A stretch of 47,167 bases of DNA from Candidatus Obscuribacterales bacterium (lineage in GTDB: Bacteria > Cyanobacteriota > Vampirovibrionia > Obscuribacterales > Obscuribacteraceae), in assembly GCA_020050835.1 (NCBI GenBank), contig JAGVKB010000057.1, positions 1-47,167 on the forward strand. The letters are read 5' to 3'. Positions 7,816 through 16,080 of this stretch are shown here, piece by piece. A program made the position numbers and the translations under genes. Position 1 is the stretch's first letter; each line of letters opens with the position of its first letter. Below the pieces are notes generated by a model. It did no database searches, had not been told where the DNA came from, and saw only the letters and a program-made list of their open reading frames with translations.

Positions 7816-8109
7816 TTAGCGACGAGCGTCGCGTATGTCGAAGGTCACCTCCTTCTCTAATCTGTACAAGTACTTGACGAGGAGCTCAACGCTGAATTTG
7901 TCGATTCTCAGAGTCCGTATCTCTGAAATCCTCGGCTGTTTCACTCCAAGCTTTTCGGCCGCTTCCTTCTGCGACCAATTCTTTTTCTCCAGCTCCGCTT
8001 TGACTCTATGCAGGAGCTGGGTTCTTATTAATAGGGCCTCGCCATTGTCATCGGCGTATCCCATTTGATTGAAAAGTTGTCTGTAGCGCTTTAAGTCAAA
8101 GACGACCAT
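7816..8109 (-). CDS. XRE-family HTH protein, antitoxin-like
   Basis: A 97-residue protein. LLHRVKAELEKKNWSQKEAAE..LGVKQPRISEI at about 32-66 is a Cro/CI helix-turn-helix. The C-terminal RIDKFSVELLVKYLYRLEKEV is the tail typical of HigA-like antitoxins whose partner is a RelE/Gp49 toxin. No intact toxin is next to it. A 49-codon frame (8091-8240) overlaps its start as a toxin gene would, but matches no toxin I know. It may also be a free regulator of replication genes, given its position beside the origin region. Confidence 0.8.
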   Translation of the reverse strand: MVVFDLKRYRQLFNQMGYADDNGEALLIRTQLLHRVKAELEKKNWSQKEAAEKLGVKQPRISEIRTLRIDKFSVELLVKYLYRLEKEVTFDIRDARR

Positions 8110-8449
8110 GTAGTGCCCTTCAGCAGCTCCAAATAGTTCTTGCTTCTGGCACCTAATTCATACGCAATTGCGTATAAGTTGAGCTTCGGTGCAAGCTGTA
8201 TAACCGTCGGTGGCATGGGCTTCTTGCCAGCTGCGAGCATCCTTAGTAAGCGTTTATTCCCACTGAATGATGATCGGCGAGTCGCCGGTTATTTCAATTT
8301 GGAGTTTGCTGTTTTGCCTTTCTAGTGCAGCACCATATTTGGTGTTGATATGCAGTTTGGATCATCGGTGATCCTAAGGCCGATAGTAAAAATGATCAAG
8401 CTCTTTTTCGCTGAAACTGTGAGGCTTTCGCGACTTTGTCGTGAACGGT
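8110..8449. other. Gene-poor gap with short open frames only
   Basis: Between the XRE gene and the iterons I see no convincing gene. A minus-strand frame at 8091-8240 (49 residues, MLAAGKKPMPPTVIQL...) overlaps the XRE start. A second minus frame without ATG ends at about 8256 with LQIEITGDSPIIIQWE. They could be decayed pieces of a former toxin or regulator gene, but that is speculative. Confidence 0.35.
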
Positions 8450-8684
8450 CATGACAGAATATACAACGCATGTCCGGGCGGGTCAAGACATATCATGACA
8501 CGTATATGGCCGCCATCATGACAGATCAGATCAGATCGTGACAGACATGACACTCGCTCGAATGCCACACTGGGCGAGACGTTCAGCGTGGTGGCAAATA
8601 TTATCCGACTCTTGAACGGTTCGCCGGTGACATGACAGACATGACACGACTACACTCAGTGGCCGATAATGGTGTCATGACACC
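8450..8684. repeat. CATGACA iteron cluster, putative origin of replication
   Basis: Seven exact CATGACA copies start at 8450, 8494, 8517, 8546, 8631, 8640 and 8676. Variants are CGTGACA at 8537 and GGTGACA at 8627-8632 (partly overlapping). The last copy is the centre of the perfect 14-bp palindrome GGTGTCATGACACC (8671-8684). The cluster lies between the replication gene and the HTH/parA genes and is followed by an A-rich stretch. Iterons beside a rep gene are the usual form of plasmid origins. A regulator operator array is the alternative. Confidence 0.7.
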
Positions 8685-8894
8685 ACACTTGAAAACAAAC
8701 AAATCGTCGACAGGATAAGGCATTGCGACAACCACAAGAAGCAAAAACCACGGGGATATGCACACCGGATATGCCACCATGCTATTTAGTGCACCACTTC
8801 GATATGTCGCACCCGCGCCGACAAGAAATTTCTGGCACTACATTGGATTTATCCTTATAATGCTTACTGAGCAAATCCTTCCGGACGGACCGGT

Positions 8895-9623
8895 ATGTAC
8901 TCCAAGCAGGCAAACTCACTTCCTTTCGGTGCTACCCGCCCTTCGGGTGAAGCAGTGCGCCTGGCGGTTGGTGATGGAACTTGGATGTCGATTCAGCAAG
9001 CAACCATCGTTACCGGACTTACCGAACGGACGTTGCGGCGTCATATAAAAAAGGGATGGCTGAAGTATCGCCGGAATGGTAAGCGCACCAATTCGCCGCT
9101 CGAACTTTGGATAACACCGGACGTCAGCAAGTTTGTTGAGCACGAAGACTCCGATGACTCTGAAGTCGTTGAGATCTTTAATGCGGAGCCGGATGATACA
9201 TATGATGAGATCGTTGAGACCGGACCGGAAGCAACTCCTCAGAACCAACAAGCCCAGGAAGTCGATGGCTCTGCAAGAAGGCCAAGCGAGATAGAGAGCG
9301 TCTTGCAGTCGATTACCGGACAATTTCTACAGAGGCTTGACCAATCAAACGAAATGATTTTCCAGCTGCGCTCCGAACTTCAAGATAAGGATCGTCAGTT
9401 AAAGCTACTGCCAGATCTGCAGAAAGAAGCAAATGACAAGCAGCTCGCAGAGTTGAAGAGCATAGCCCTCGAAAAACAGATCGAGGAATTGAAGTTAGTA
9501 AATGAAAAGCTGCAGCTGGAAGCCGAAGCGGCCACCGAGAAGGCAAGACTCGCGCAACAGAAGCGTGGCTGGTGGTCCTGGCTGATGGGAAGCAATAATA
9601 GCTCGACAGAACCGACGACCTGA
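8895..9623 (+). CDS. HTH plus coiled-coil protein, KfrA-like in architecture
   Basis: 242 residues. MSIQQATIVTGLTERTLRRH (about 31-50) followed by KKGWLKYRRNG is a MerR/excisionase-like winged helix that reads as DNA-binding. An acidic linker (85-115) leads into a long predicted coiled coil (about 130-225), and the chain ends in the tryptophan-rich RGWWSWLMG. The order 'DNA-binding head, long helical tail' recalls plasmid KfrA proteins, though I see no sequence similarity. It sits between the iterons and parA, so a part in replication control or segregation is likely. The start is uncertain; an internal ATG at codon 31 is possible. Confidence 0.72.
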   Translation: MYSKQANSLPFGATRPSGEAVRLAVGDGTWMSIQQATIVTGLTERTLRRHIKKGWLKYRRNGKRTNSPLELWITPDVSKFVEHEDSDDSEVVEIFNAEPDDTYDEIVETGPEATPQNQQAQEVDGSARRPSEIESVLQSITGQFLQRLDQSNEMIFQLRSELQDKDRQLKLLPDLQKEANDKQLAELKSIALEKQIEELKLVNEKLQLEAEAATEKARLAQQKRGWWSWLMGSNNSSTEPTT

Positions 9624-9729
9624 TCAGTCGATCGGGAACGAATCGAGCCGAAGATATAGTCGATGAATATGCGGCGATTGCATAGTGGTGGCACTTGGCA
9701 CCACATGTAGTTTCGCTTATCATTCGTCT

Positions 9730-9779
9730 GGAAGTCTGAATGTTCAGTCAAGTTAGACTTCCGAGACTGCCAGACGTCC
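9730..9779. promoter_or_regulatory. Partition operator upstream of parA
   Basis: GGAAGTCT (9730-9737) and AGACTTCC (9755-9762) form a perfect 8-bp inverted repeat, followed by CCAGACGTCC at 9770-9779, 18 bases before the parA start. The AGAC/GTCT core recurs in the array downstream of the partition pair, as expected if the RHH partner binds both and autoregulates the operon. Confidence 0.65.
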
Positions 9780-9797
9780 AGACATCCGGAGAGAAGC

Positions 9798-10442
9798 ATG
9801 ATAATCACCGTGGCCAGTTTCAAAGGCGGAGTCGGTAAAACGACTACGGCGTTTCACATTGCTGCGTATCTCAATGAGCAAGCAAAAACCCTTCTGATCG
9901 ACGGAGACCCCAACAGATCCGTACTTGGATGGGCAGCCAGAGGCGAGCTGCCCTTTAAGGTCGTCGACGAAAGAAGTGCTGCTATGCATGCGCGTCAGTA
10001 CGACCACATCGTCATTGATACTGAGGCCCGGCCAGAATATGAGGACCTTAAGGCCTTGGCTGATGGCTGTGACCTGCTGATTCTGCCGACGACTCCAGAT
10101 GCGTTGGCCCTGGACGCATTAAAGCTAACCGTAGATGCGTTGAAGAAACTTGGGACAGCAAAATTCAAGATTCTATTGACCGTTGTTCCGCCGAGACCAG
10201 AGAAGGACGGGGAAGAAGCCAGAGAGGCTCTCGCGGAGGCCGGACTACCGGTGTTCAAGGCAGAGATAAGACGCTTTTCTGCGTACAAGAAGGCAGCACT
10301 GAGCGGTTTGCCGGTGCACAAGATCAAAGCATCAAATGCCAAAGAAGCTTGGGAAGATTACAAGGCGGTAGGAAAGGAGATTGTGGATGAGCAAGTACAG
10401 TTCGCTACTGCAAGCAAAGCAGGGGCAATCGCCCATATCTGA
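9798..10442 (+). CDS. parA: ParA-family partition ATPase
   Basis: 214 residues. The deviant Walker A KGGVGKTT is at 9-16, LLIDGDPNRS (Walker A' region) at about 32-41, and HIVIDTEARPE (Walker B) near 69-79. There is no N-terminal helix-turn-helix, so it is the short type Ib ParA that works with a small RHH partner. GGAGAG precedes the ATG. Its stop lies 53 bases inside the next gene's 5' end, so the pair is overlapped and coupled. It should position the replicon on the nucleoid. Confidence 0.93.
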   Translation: MIITVASFKGGVGKTTTAFHIAAYLNEQAKTLLIDGDPNRSVLGWAARGELPFKVVDERSAAMHARQYDHIVIDTEARPEYEDLKALADGCDLLILPTTPDALALDALKLTVDALKKLGTAKFKILLTVVPPRPEKDGEEAREALAEAGLPVFKAEIRRFSAYKKAALSGLPVHKIKASNAKEAWEDYKAVGKEIVDEQVQFATASKAGAIAHI

Positions 10443-10767
10443 AGAATCGAATGTAGAGGTAGAGCAGTCGATTCAAGCATCATCGCTAGAGTCAGCAGTG
10501 ACCACTGAGCCAGCCAAGGCAGTCCCTGAGCAGGTTGCACAAGTGCCGCCGGCGCCGCTTGTGGCGACTACTGCAAAGCTGATCAATATGGAGCCGCCGC
10601 GCGGGAAGAAGGGCCACCCTGATTACAATCAGGTGACTATCTATCTTAAGAAGCACACGCAGAACAGGGCAAAGATTGCAATGCTCCAGGCGCAGGAAGA
10701 GAGGGACTTTTCAGAACTCGTCGAAGATCTGCTAACAGACTGGCTTGCGACGAAAATGTCTTCGTGA
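10387..10767 (+). CDS. RHH partition partner (ParB/ParG-like)
   Basis: 126 residues from the ATG at 10387, with AAGGAGA upstream; a TTG six bases earlier is possible. The first 60 residues are Ser/Glu/Pro/Ala-rich and disordered-looking. The C-terminal part (PDYNQVTIYL, then AKIAMLQAQEERDFSELVED) fits a ribbon-helix-helix domain. This is the ParG/Omega layout: a flexible N-terminus that stimulates ParA and an RHH that binds the centromere. It overlaps parA by 56 bases, and AGACGTCT-type repeats lie on both sides of the pair. Confidence 0.75.
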   Translation: MSKYSSLLQAKQGQSPISEESNVEVEQSIQASSLESAVTTEPAKAVPEQVAQVPPAPLVATTAKLINMEPPRGKKGHPDYNQVTIYLKKHTQNRAKIAMLQAQEERDFSELVEDLLTDWLATKMSS

Positions 10768-10789
10768 AACTATCCGCACGGAGCGGACG

Positions 10790-11028
10790 GACGTCTAGCA
10801 ATCCAGACGTCTCGGCGTCAACTCTCACAAAAAAGATCACAGACTGCTGGCAGTTCGGCAGTCTAGACAGTTGGATATCGAGACCTTCCGCCCGCTCGAC
10901 CTTCAGCCGTCCCGACAGATAGACGTTCAAACTTTCCGCCCTTCAGACTGCTGGCTTACTGGACCGCCAGAAAGGACTTTGTCCAGACGTCTGTTCGTCT
11001 AGCAGTCCGCCTGTCTAGACTTTCCGCC
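10790..11028. repeat. Putative centromere-like repeat array downstream of par genes
   Basis: Recurring words: CCAGACGTCT at 10803 and 10983, CAGACTGCTGG at 10840 and 10944, the palindrome GTCTAGAC at 10861 and 11013, and ACTTTCCGCC at 10931 and 11019. No gene occupies this 410-base gap. The AGAC/GTCT core matches the operator before parA, so it is probably the partition site bound by the RHH protein. From 11029 to 11179 I see nothing beyond the leader of the next gene. Confidence 0.65.
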
Positions 11029-11179
11029 GCCCTCGCCGCTTAGCCTGCTAGATAATCACAGCCATAGGTCACAGCGACACGCTGCTTAATTGATATTATG
11101 GGATTAGGGTGATGCTGCGTATGCCCTCTAATTGAGGCAGGTGCGCCCATAAGCTACGTAAGCTGCAGAGGTAAGCCCC

Positions 11180-11635
11180 TTGGCGACAACGTCAATAATC
11201 CTAGTTGTTGAAGACAATTCGACTGAGCAATACATTCTCAAGCTGCTCATACAGAAGTTTGATTATGATGTACACGTAGTTGCATCCGGTGAAGAAGCGC
11301 TTGCCGCCTTGGGCTTGGCCAAGTACGCGGCCATCCTCATGGACATCAGTTTGCCTGGAATTGATGGCTATGAGTGCACCAAGCGCATAAGGCGGATGGA
11401 ATTGGAATCAGGCAGACGAACTCCGGTGATTGCGCTCACAGCAAGGACAGAAAATACTGCTCATGATGCTGCCAAGAAGGCAGGCATGGATGACTTCTTG
11501 AGCAAACCGTTCGAACCCGAAGAATTGCGCAAGACGTTGCTTCGGTACGTCTACGATCCCAGTCAACCTAATTTGAAAACGCTGTCACCATTGCCATCGG
11601 CAGACTCAGAACCGAGCAAGAAAGATATCCAGTAA
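11180..11635 (+). CDS. Stand-alone CheY-like response regulator
   Basis: 151 residues from a TTG start. The receiver domain fills about 5-125: acidic pair ED near 11-12, phosphoacceptor D55 in ILMDISLPG, T87 in IALTAR and K109 in FLSKPFEP. The last 25 residues are a Ser/Pro-rich tail with no output domain, so it must act by binding a partner. The receiver most resembles those of hybrid histidine kinases (MDISLPGIDGYE). No kinase gene is in the window; it is an orphan on this element. Confidence 0.9.
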   Translation: MATTSIILVVEDNSTEQYILKLLIQKFDYDVHVVASGEEALAALGLAKYAAILMDISLPGIDGYECTKRIRRMELESGRRTPVIALTARTENTAHDAAKKAGMDDFLSKPFEPEELRKTLLRYVYDPSQPNLKTLSPLPSADSEPSKKDIQ

Positions 11636-11708
11636 CTGCCTGAGGCTAGAAACGCTCGGGATAGGCACCAATGAGAGAGCGCAGCAGAAGCGATCGGATC
11701 TATAGGTT

Positions 11709-12266
11709 CTAATACTTCAACAAGTTTATTGCGCGGTGCTTATCCTCGGGATCAACTTGCAGGTACGCCTGGAGCTGCCCAAGGTTCGAGTGCCCGGATA
11801 TTTCTTGAATCGTGCGCAATGGAATGCCGGCCCTACTCATATAGGTGAGACAGGACCGGCGCATGGAGTGAGTAGAAGCACCTTCAAGTTTAAGGATGTC
11901 GAATGCCGTTGCCAGAATCTCATGAGCACGGGCGCGACTAAGATGCCCATCGACCGACTCGCTGGAAGGAAACAACCAGACGTCATTCCTTACGTCCTGC
12001 CTGTAGTCCTTCAATAGCTGGCGGAGCTTCGGGTGTACCGGGATGTCACTATATACGGTGTCCTTCTTCTTTAGCCGTTTGACTGTAAGCTGGTATCGAA
12101 CGCCATCGTCAGTGAAGACCTGATCTTGCTGCAAGCGAATGATTTCCCCAATGCGCATACCGGTATAGATGCCGAGACCAAAGAGAGCCTTATCCCGATC
12201 CGTCTCCAATATCTTGAAGACGGACTCGATCTCTTTGGAAGTCAGAATTTTTGCTTGGCCGGCCAT
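11709..12266 (-). CDS. Single-domain tyrosine recombinase/integrase
   Basis: 185 residues, only the catalytic domain of the family. The active-site set is visible: R38 in TGMRIGEI, a lysine near 66-68 in the beta-hairpin, H133 and R136 in THSMRRS, H159 in SGHSN, and Y168 in QAYLQVD. The N-terminal core-binding (SAM-like) domain of XerC/D-type enzymes is absent, as in some plasmid and transposon recombinases. The ATG is at 12266. Inverted repeats with the core TAGAC(G/A)AAA lie 12 and 129 bases upstream; the second has Xer-site geometry. Likely role: dimer resolution or integration. Confidence 0.9.
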   Translation of the reverse strand: MAGQAKILTSKEIESVFKILETDRDKALFGLGIYTGMRIGEIIRLQQDQVFTDDGVRYQLTVKRLKKKDTVYSDIPVHPKLRQLLKDYRQDVRNDVWLFPSSESVDGHLSRARAHEILATAFDILKLEGASTHSMRRSCLTYMSRAGIPLRTIQEISGHSNLGQLQAYLQVDPEDKHRAINLLKY

Positions 12267-12277
12267 GCTTGCAATGA

Positions 12278-12313
12278 GGTAGACGAAAAGTTAGTAAGTG
12301 ATCATTTCGTCTA
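12278..12313. promoter_or_regulatory. Inverted repeat immediately upstream of the recombinase gene
   Basis: TAGACGAAA (12280-12288) and TTTCGTCTA (12305-12313) are 9-bp inverted arms separated by 16 bases, just ahead of the recombinase start. The same motif with one substitution forms the 28-bp site at 12395. Probably a binding site of the recombinase itself, giving autoregulation or an accessory site. Confidence 0.6.
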
Positions 12314-12394
12314 TGTTAAAGCACTAACATTTTCTGGGCAAGCTTAAGAGCGACGAAAAAGGCTCATGGGGTATGGAACTAAGTATAGTGGCAG

Positions 12395-12422
12395 GGTAGA
12401 CAAAAGGCACATTTTGTCTACC
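12395..12422. other. 28-bp palindromic site with Xer/dif-type geometry
   Basis: GGTAGACAAAA, a six-base centre GGCACA, then TTTTGTCTACC: two perfect 11-bp inverted arms around 6 bp. The total of 28 bp and the 11/6/11 division are those of XerCD dif/cer core sites. It lies between the recombinase and the divergent ABC-3C genes. A repressor operator for the ABC-3C operon is the main alternative. Confidence 0.55.
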
Positions 12423-12497
12423 GCTATGACAACCCGTCAACTTGTCAACCTCGCCGTACTTTAAAATGATGGAGCGCTTTTTTTCGAGAGAGATCCT

Positions 12498-13601
12498 GTG
12501 AATCTGACCGACGTACCCGTGAACATTTTTTGGCCTGGTGGGAATAAACTCCTTCTTGATGGTCATCCCGGCGCACCGATAGCGCCCGAGAAGCGCTTAG
12601 GCATCATGTCGGCGGATGATTTTGAAATTCTTGTTTTGCAGTGGGCGCATTACTGCCTCAAGAAGACCTACGTTGATGTACGGCTGTTTGCCGGTGCCGG
12701 AGACAAAGGACGAGATGTCGTCGGCTACAAAGATCAGAAATCCGTTAGCCCCCGGCATTGGGATTTGTATCAATGCAAGCATTACGACAACAAGCTAATG
12801 CCCTCCAATATTTGGCTGGAACTCGGCAAACTCTGCTACTACTGCTTTACCGGCGATTATCCAACTGTGCCAGATGGCTTTTTCTTTGTCTCGCCGAAAG
12901 GATTCGGTCCTAGTCTTCAAGATCTCTTCCAAAAGCCCGAGGAGATGAAGAAACAATTGATTGAGAACTGGGAAAAGAAGTGTCAGGACGAGATAACCAC
13001 GGGCATCTCGATCTTGTTGGAAGGCGCTCTGAAACAGTTCATTGAACAGTTTGATTTCTCGATAGTCGATGGATTGGAGCCAACCAAGTTACTGGAGCAG
13101 TACAGCACCACACCTTTCTATGCTCAATATTTCGGCGGTAAGTTGAAACAACGTACAGCTGATCTCACGGTTCCAGCGGAAATTGACGAGCCGAAGGAGA
13201 CGCACTACGTGACGCAGTTGTATGAGGTATACACCGAGTCTGCGAGTAAAACAATCAAACATCATAGCGAGCTGAACGCGCTTCCCAAACTTCGGCGACA
13301 TTTTGATCAGTGCCGAAAGTTCTTTTATAAAGCTGAGTCACTGAAAGTGTTTGCTCGTGACAGCTATCCAGAGCACGCGCCTTTTGATGACTTGGTCGAG
13401 CAGATCAAGGACGGCGTTCAGCCGACGCTTTCCTCAACACACTCTGATAGCCTGACAAAAGTCAATGCGGTCTGCGACGCAGCGACTAAGGTTCAATTGG
13501 ATGCAAACATTCTTACTCCGCAGGCTCAGCCTGGCGATCGAATTGGAATATGCCATCACCTAGCAAACGACAAACAGATTACTTGGGTGGAGGGAAGCTA
13601 A
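12498..13601 (+). CDS. ABC-3C system restriction-endonuclease-like component
   Basis: 367 residues from a GTG start. The N-terminal block (PGAPIAPEKRLGIMSADDFE) precedes a PD-(D/E)XK-like nuclease core: GDKGRDVVGY near 69-78 supplies the acidic residue and DLYQCKHY near 89-96 the QxK. The remaining 270 residues are helical and unmatched. In ABC-three-component systems such a protein accompanies a small middle component and a DUF3732-type ATPase, which is the order found here. It is presumed to cut nucleic acid when the ATPase senses invasion. It ends directly at the next gene's TTG start. Confidence 0.8.
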   Translation: MNLTDVPVNIFWPGGNKLLLDGHPGAPIAPEKRLGIMSADDFEILVLQWAHYCLKKTYVDVRLFAGAGDKGRDVVGYKDQKSVSPRHWDLYQCKHYDNKLMPSNIWLELGKLCYYCFTGDYPTVPDGFFFVSPKGFGPSLQDLFQKPEEMKKQLIENWEKKCQDEITTGISILLEGALKQFIEQFDFSIVDGLEPTKLLEQYSTTPFYAQYFGGKLKQRTADLTVPAEIDEPKETHYVTQLYEVYTESASKTIKHHSELNALPKLRRHFDQCRKFFYKAESLKVFARDSYPEHAPFDDLVEQIKDGVQPTLSSTHSDSLTKVNAVCDAATKVQLDANILTPQAQPGDRIGICHHLANDKQITWVEGS

Positions 13602-14108
13602 TTGCCAGAAGTAACCCGCCAGACGCATCCATTTAATGGAGCCCTTGAGAGTGGATTGAGAACATTGTTTCTTCTGTCCGCCTTCTCAGGAATCGCGATG
13701 GGGCTGGAACAGCTGGTGTATTTTGACTATCTATTGGTGCATTCCGGCGATGTCGCGAACGGTCCAGTGAGCTTGCATGCAGCTGTGCCGCACAGGGGTG
13801 GCGAATGGATGACACGCCGGCAATACGTCGAGAAAGGCTTGGAAATTTTGGTTTCGAGGGAATTGGCGCTCAAGAGATTCACAACGGATGGTATCGTATA
13901 TAGTGCCAGTGAGTTGGCGACACCTTTGCTGGAATACTTCAACACCGAATACGCGTCTCTCTTGAAGGAACGCGCCGCGTGGATTAAAGCCAGGTTTGGT
14001 GAGTCTAGTGAACTGGATTTACGCAAGCTTCTCTCGGAAAATATGAGTGAGTGGGGAGCGGAATTCAAAAGGGAAGCGCTGATAAGAGGTATTCCTGGTG
14101 ACCGGTAA
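13602..14108 (+). CDS. ABC-3C system middle component
   Basis: 168 residues. It starts at a TTG immediately after the upstream stop and overlaps the ATPase gene by 11 bases, so it is translated only as part of this operon. It is a helical protein; LFLLSAFSGIAMGLEQLVYFDYLLV near the N-terminus and RRQYVEKGLEILVSRELALKRF look like a winged-helix-type packing. Identification rests mainly on size and position between the nuclease-like and DUF3732-like genes, the defining layout of ABC-3C. Confidence 0.75.
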   Translation: MPEVTRQTHPFNGALESGLRTLFLLSAFSGIAMGLEQLVYFDYLLVHSGDVANGPVSLHAAVPHRGGEWMTRRQYVEKGLEILVSRELALKRFTTDGIVYSASELATPLLEYFNTEYASLLKERAAWIKARFGESSELDLRKLLSENMSEWGAEFKREALIRGIPGDR

Positions 14109-16026
14109 ATATGGTATTCAGCTAAGCCGGTTGTGCGTGCGTGGTCAATCTGTTCCTGACGCCGAGTTGACATTTGAAAAGGGCTTGAATGTGGTGTTCG
14201 GAATTTCCAACACCGGCAAATCATACACACTGAAATGTATCGACTATATGTTCGGTGGTCAGAAACCGCCAAAGAGTATCAAGGAAGCTGCAAGTTATGA
14301 AACGTTGCTTTTGGAACTAGAAACGGCAACCGGTGAGTATGTAACGCTGCAGCGCAGTCTGAAAGGTGGAGATCTAAATCTATTCAGCTCGCCGATAAAT
14401 GAAATCACGGACGAAAGTTTTGTCGATTCGCTGTCGCAAAAACATGGATCAAAAGGTGAGAGCGTATCCGAGTACCTGATGAAGCTATGTGGGTTTCCTG
14501 CCAACGTTAAGGTCAAGAAAGATGAAAGCAATACATTGGCAACACTCTCAATGCGCGGCTTGATTCATTTTTTCTGCGTGAATGAGGGTGCCATCCAACT
14601 TGAAAATTCTCCTATCTACAATGATGTGATTACGGACAGAACGAAGAACCGAAGCATCCTCAATTATCTCCTTACCGGAATCAGCGATAACAGCCTAATA
14701 AAGAAGCCGAAGAAAGAAATAACCACTGCCCGTGTACAGGCAAAAGAGGAAGTCTTTCTTAACCTCATTGATGCTGCCAAATCAGAACTGCAGTCATACG
14801 AAGAACAACTCAAACAGTTGCCGACAGATCTAGATTTGGATAGAGAGATAGAACTGATTTCGTCAGCAGTCGAGACTTTTGGTCGAGAAATTGAATCGCA
14901 CATACAGAGCAAGCGGCAGATTGTAGAGACGTTGACCGAGTCGCGGTCGCGCATAATCGCCATAGAGGAATTGGTTGATCGTTTTTTGCTTTTGAAGCAG
15001 CACTATCTGTCAGATCTAAAACGGCTAGAGTTCATCAGCGAGGGTGAAGCTTTGCTCGGGCAACTACAGCCAAGCGTGTGTCAAACCTGCGGACAAACGC
15101 TATTGGAACCCGCCCATGTGCACAATGTTGAAGATCCAATGCCCCAAACGTCAATTCAGGAATCGTGCAATCTAGAGCGAAAAAAAATCGAATCTCAGCT
15201 TGCCGATCTTGAAAGTACATTTGTCAGCCTGAATGGCGAAAGCGACGAGTTGAAAGCCGAAAACAAAAAGGCGGAGCAAGAAATTGAGGGCCTAGATTCG
15301 GAGTTGGCGAATCAACTACGTCCTAAATGGAGCCGGCAAAAGGATAAGCTTCAATCACTAATGAACATTCGACGCATACAGGACTCACTCGACTCGACGA
15401 AAGAGCGATTGAAGTCGCTAACAGTTGCACTAGCTGCTGTTAAGAAGGCCGAAGCTGAAGAAACAAAAGTGACGAAGGAAGCAGCTGAGGAGAATGAGTC
15501 GCCTGAAACAGGGCTTCGCAAGACGGTCCAGGCGGCGCTACTAGAGTTGTGCCAAATTATTGAGGGAATATTGACAGAATGGAAATTCGCAACCGATCCG
15601 AGGGTGACATTTGACGAGGATAGCGAAGACATCGTAGTAGACGGGGTTCCTCGCCAGGACAATGGTAAGGGCACGAGAGCTTTGCTGTACTCTGCTTTTT
15701 CCTTAGGGCTCCTGGACTATTGCAAGCGGAATAATCGTCCACATCCAGGGTTTTTGATTCTCGATTCTCCTCTGACGACACTAAAGGAAGCAAAACCAGA
15801 GCCAGACAAGGCTCAGGAGATTGGCGAAGAGGTTCAACAGGCATTCTTTATGTCGTTAGCTAAACGAACTGATATTCAATGCGTCGTCTTGGAAAACAAA
15901 GAACCGCCGGATGATGTGAAGGCGCTTGCGAATGTTGTTGAGTTTACAAAACGAGTTGCACCAGGCGAGCGTTTTGGATTCTTTCCGGTACAACCAAACT
16001 TGTCTGAGGTAGTGCCGGCCGTGTGA
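14098..16026 (+). CDS. ABC-3C system SMC/Rad50-like ATPase with zinc-hook motif (DUF3732 type)
   Basis: 642 residues from GTG. Walker A GISNTGKS is at 35-42. Coiled-coil segments run about 205-315 and 355-460, divided by CQTCG (C328, C331), the position and form of a Rad50 zinc hook. The ABC signature region is near 523-538 (GKGTRALLYSAFSLGLL), and Walker B FLILDSPL is at 552-559, where a Ser takes the place of the usual Glu. These are features of the DUF3732 clade. It should be the sensor/motor of the three-gene system. GC and codon use look like the neighbours. Confidence 0.88.
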   Translation: MTGKYGIQLSRLCVRGQSVPDAELTFEKGLNVVFGISNTGKSYTLKCIDYMFGGQKPPKSIKEAASYETLLLELETATGEYVTLQRSLKGGDLNLFSSPINEITDESFVDSLSQKHGSKGESVSEYLMKLCGFPANVKVKKDESNTLATLSMRGLIHFFCVNEGAIQLENSPIYNDVITDRTKNRSILNYLLTGISDNSLIKKPKKEITTARVQAKEEVFLNLIDAAKSELQSYEEQLKQLPTDLDLDREIELISSAVETFGREIESHIQSKRQIVETLTESRSRIIAIEELVDRFLLLKQHYLSDLKRLEFISEGEALLGQLQPSVCQTCGQTLLEPAHVHNVEDPMPQTSIQESCNLERKKIESQLADLESTFVSLNGESDELKAENKKAEQEIEGLDSELANQLRPKWSRQKDKLQSLMNIRRIQDSLDSTKERLKSLTVALAAVKKAEAEETKVTKEAAEENESPETGLRKTVQAALLELCQIIEGILTEWKFATDPRVTFDEDSEDIVVDGVPRQDNGKGTRALLYSAFSLGLLDYCKRNNRPHPGFLILDSPLTTLKEAKPEPDKAQEIGEEVQQAFFMSLAKRTDIQCVVLENKEPPDDVKALANVVEFTKRVAPGERFGFFPVQPNLSEVVPAV

Positions 16027-16080
16027 TAGCAATAAATTCAGCAGGTATCGAGAGCGTGTGACTAATCGGGGCGACAGAGA

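Noticed and set aside
8091-8240. 49-codon frame as the missing toxin partner of the XRE protein
   Set aside because: Position fits, but no RelE/HigB motif is visible and it is too short.
8758-9048. Plus-strand frame of 96 codons before the HTH/coiled-coil gene
   Set aside because: It overlaps the HTH gene in another frame and has no motif or clear binding site.
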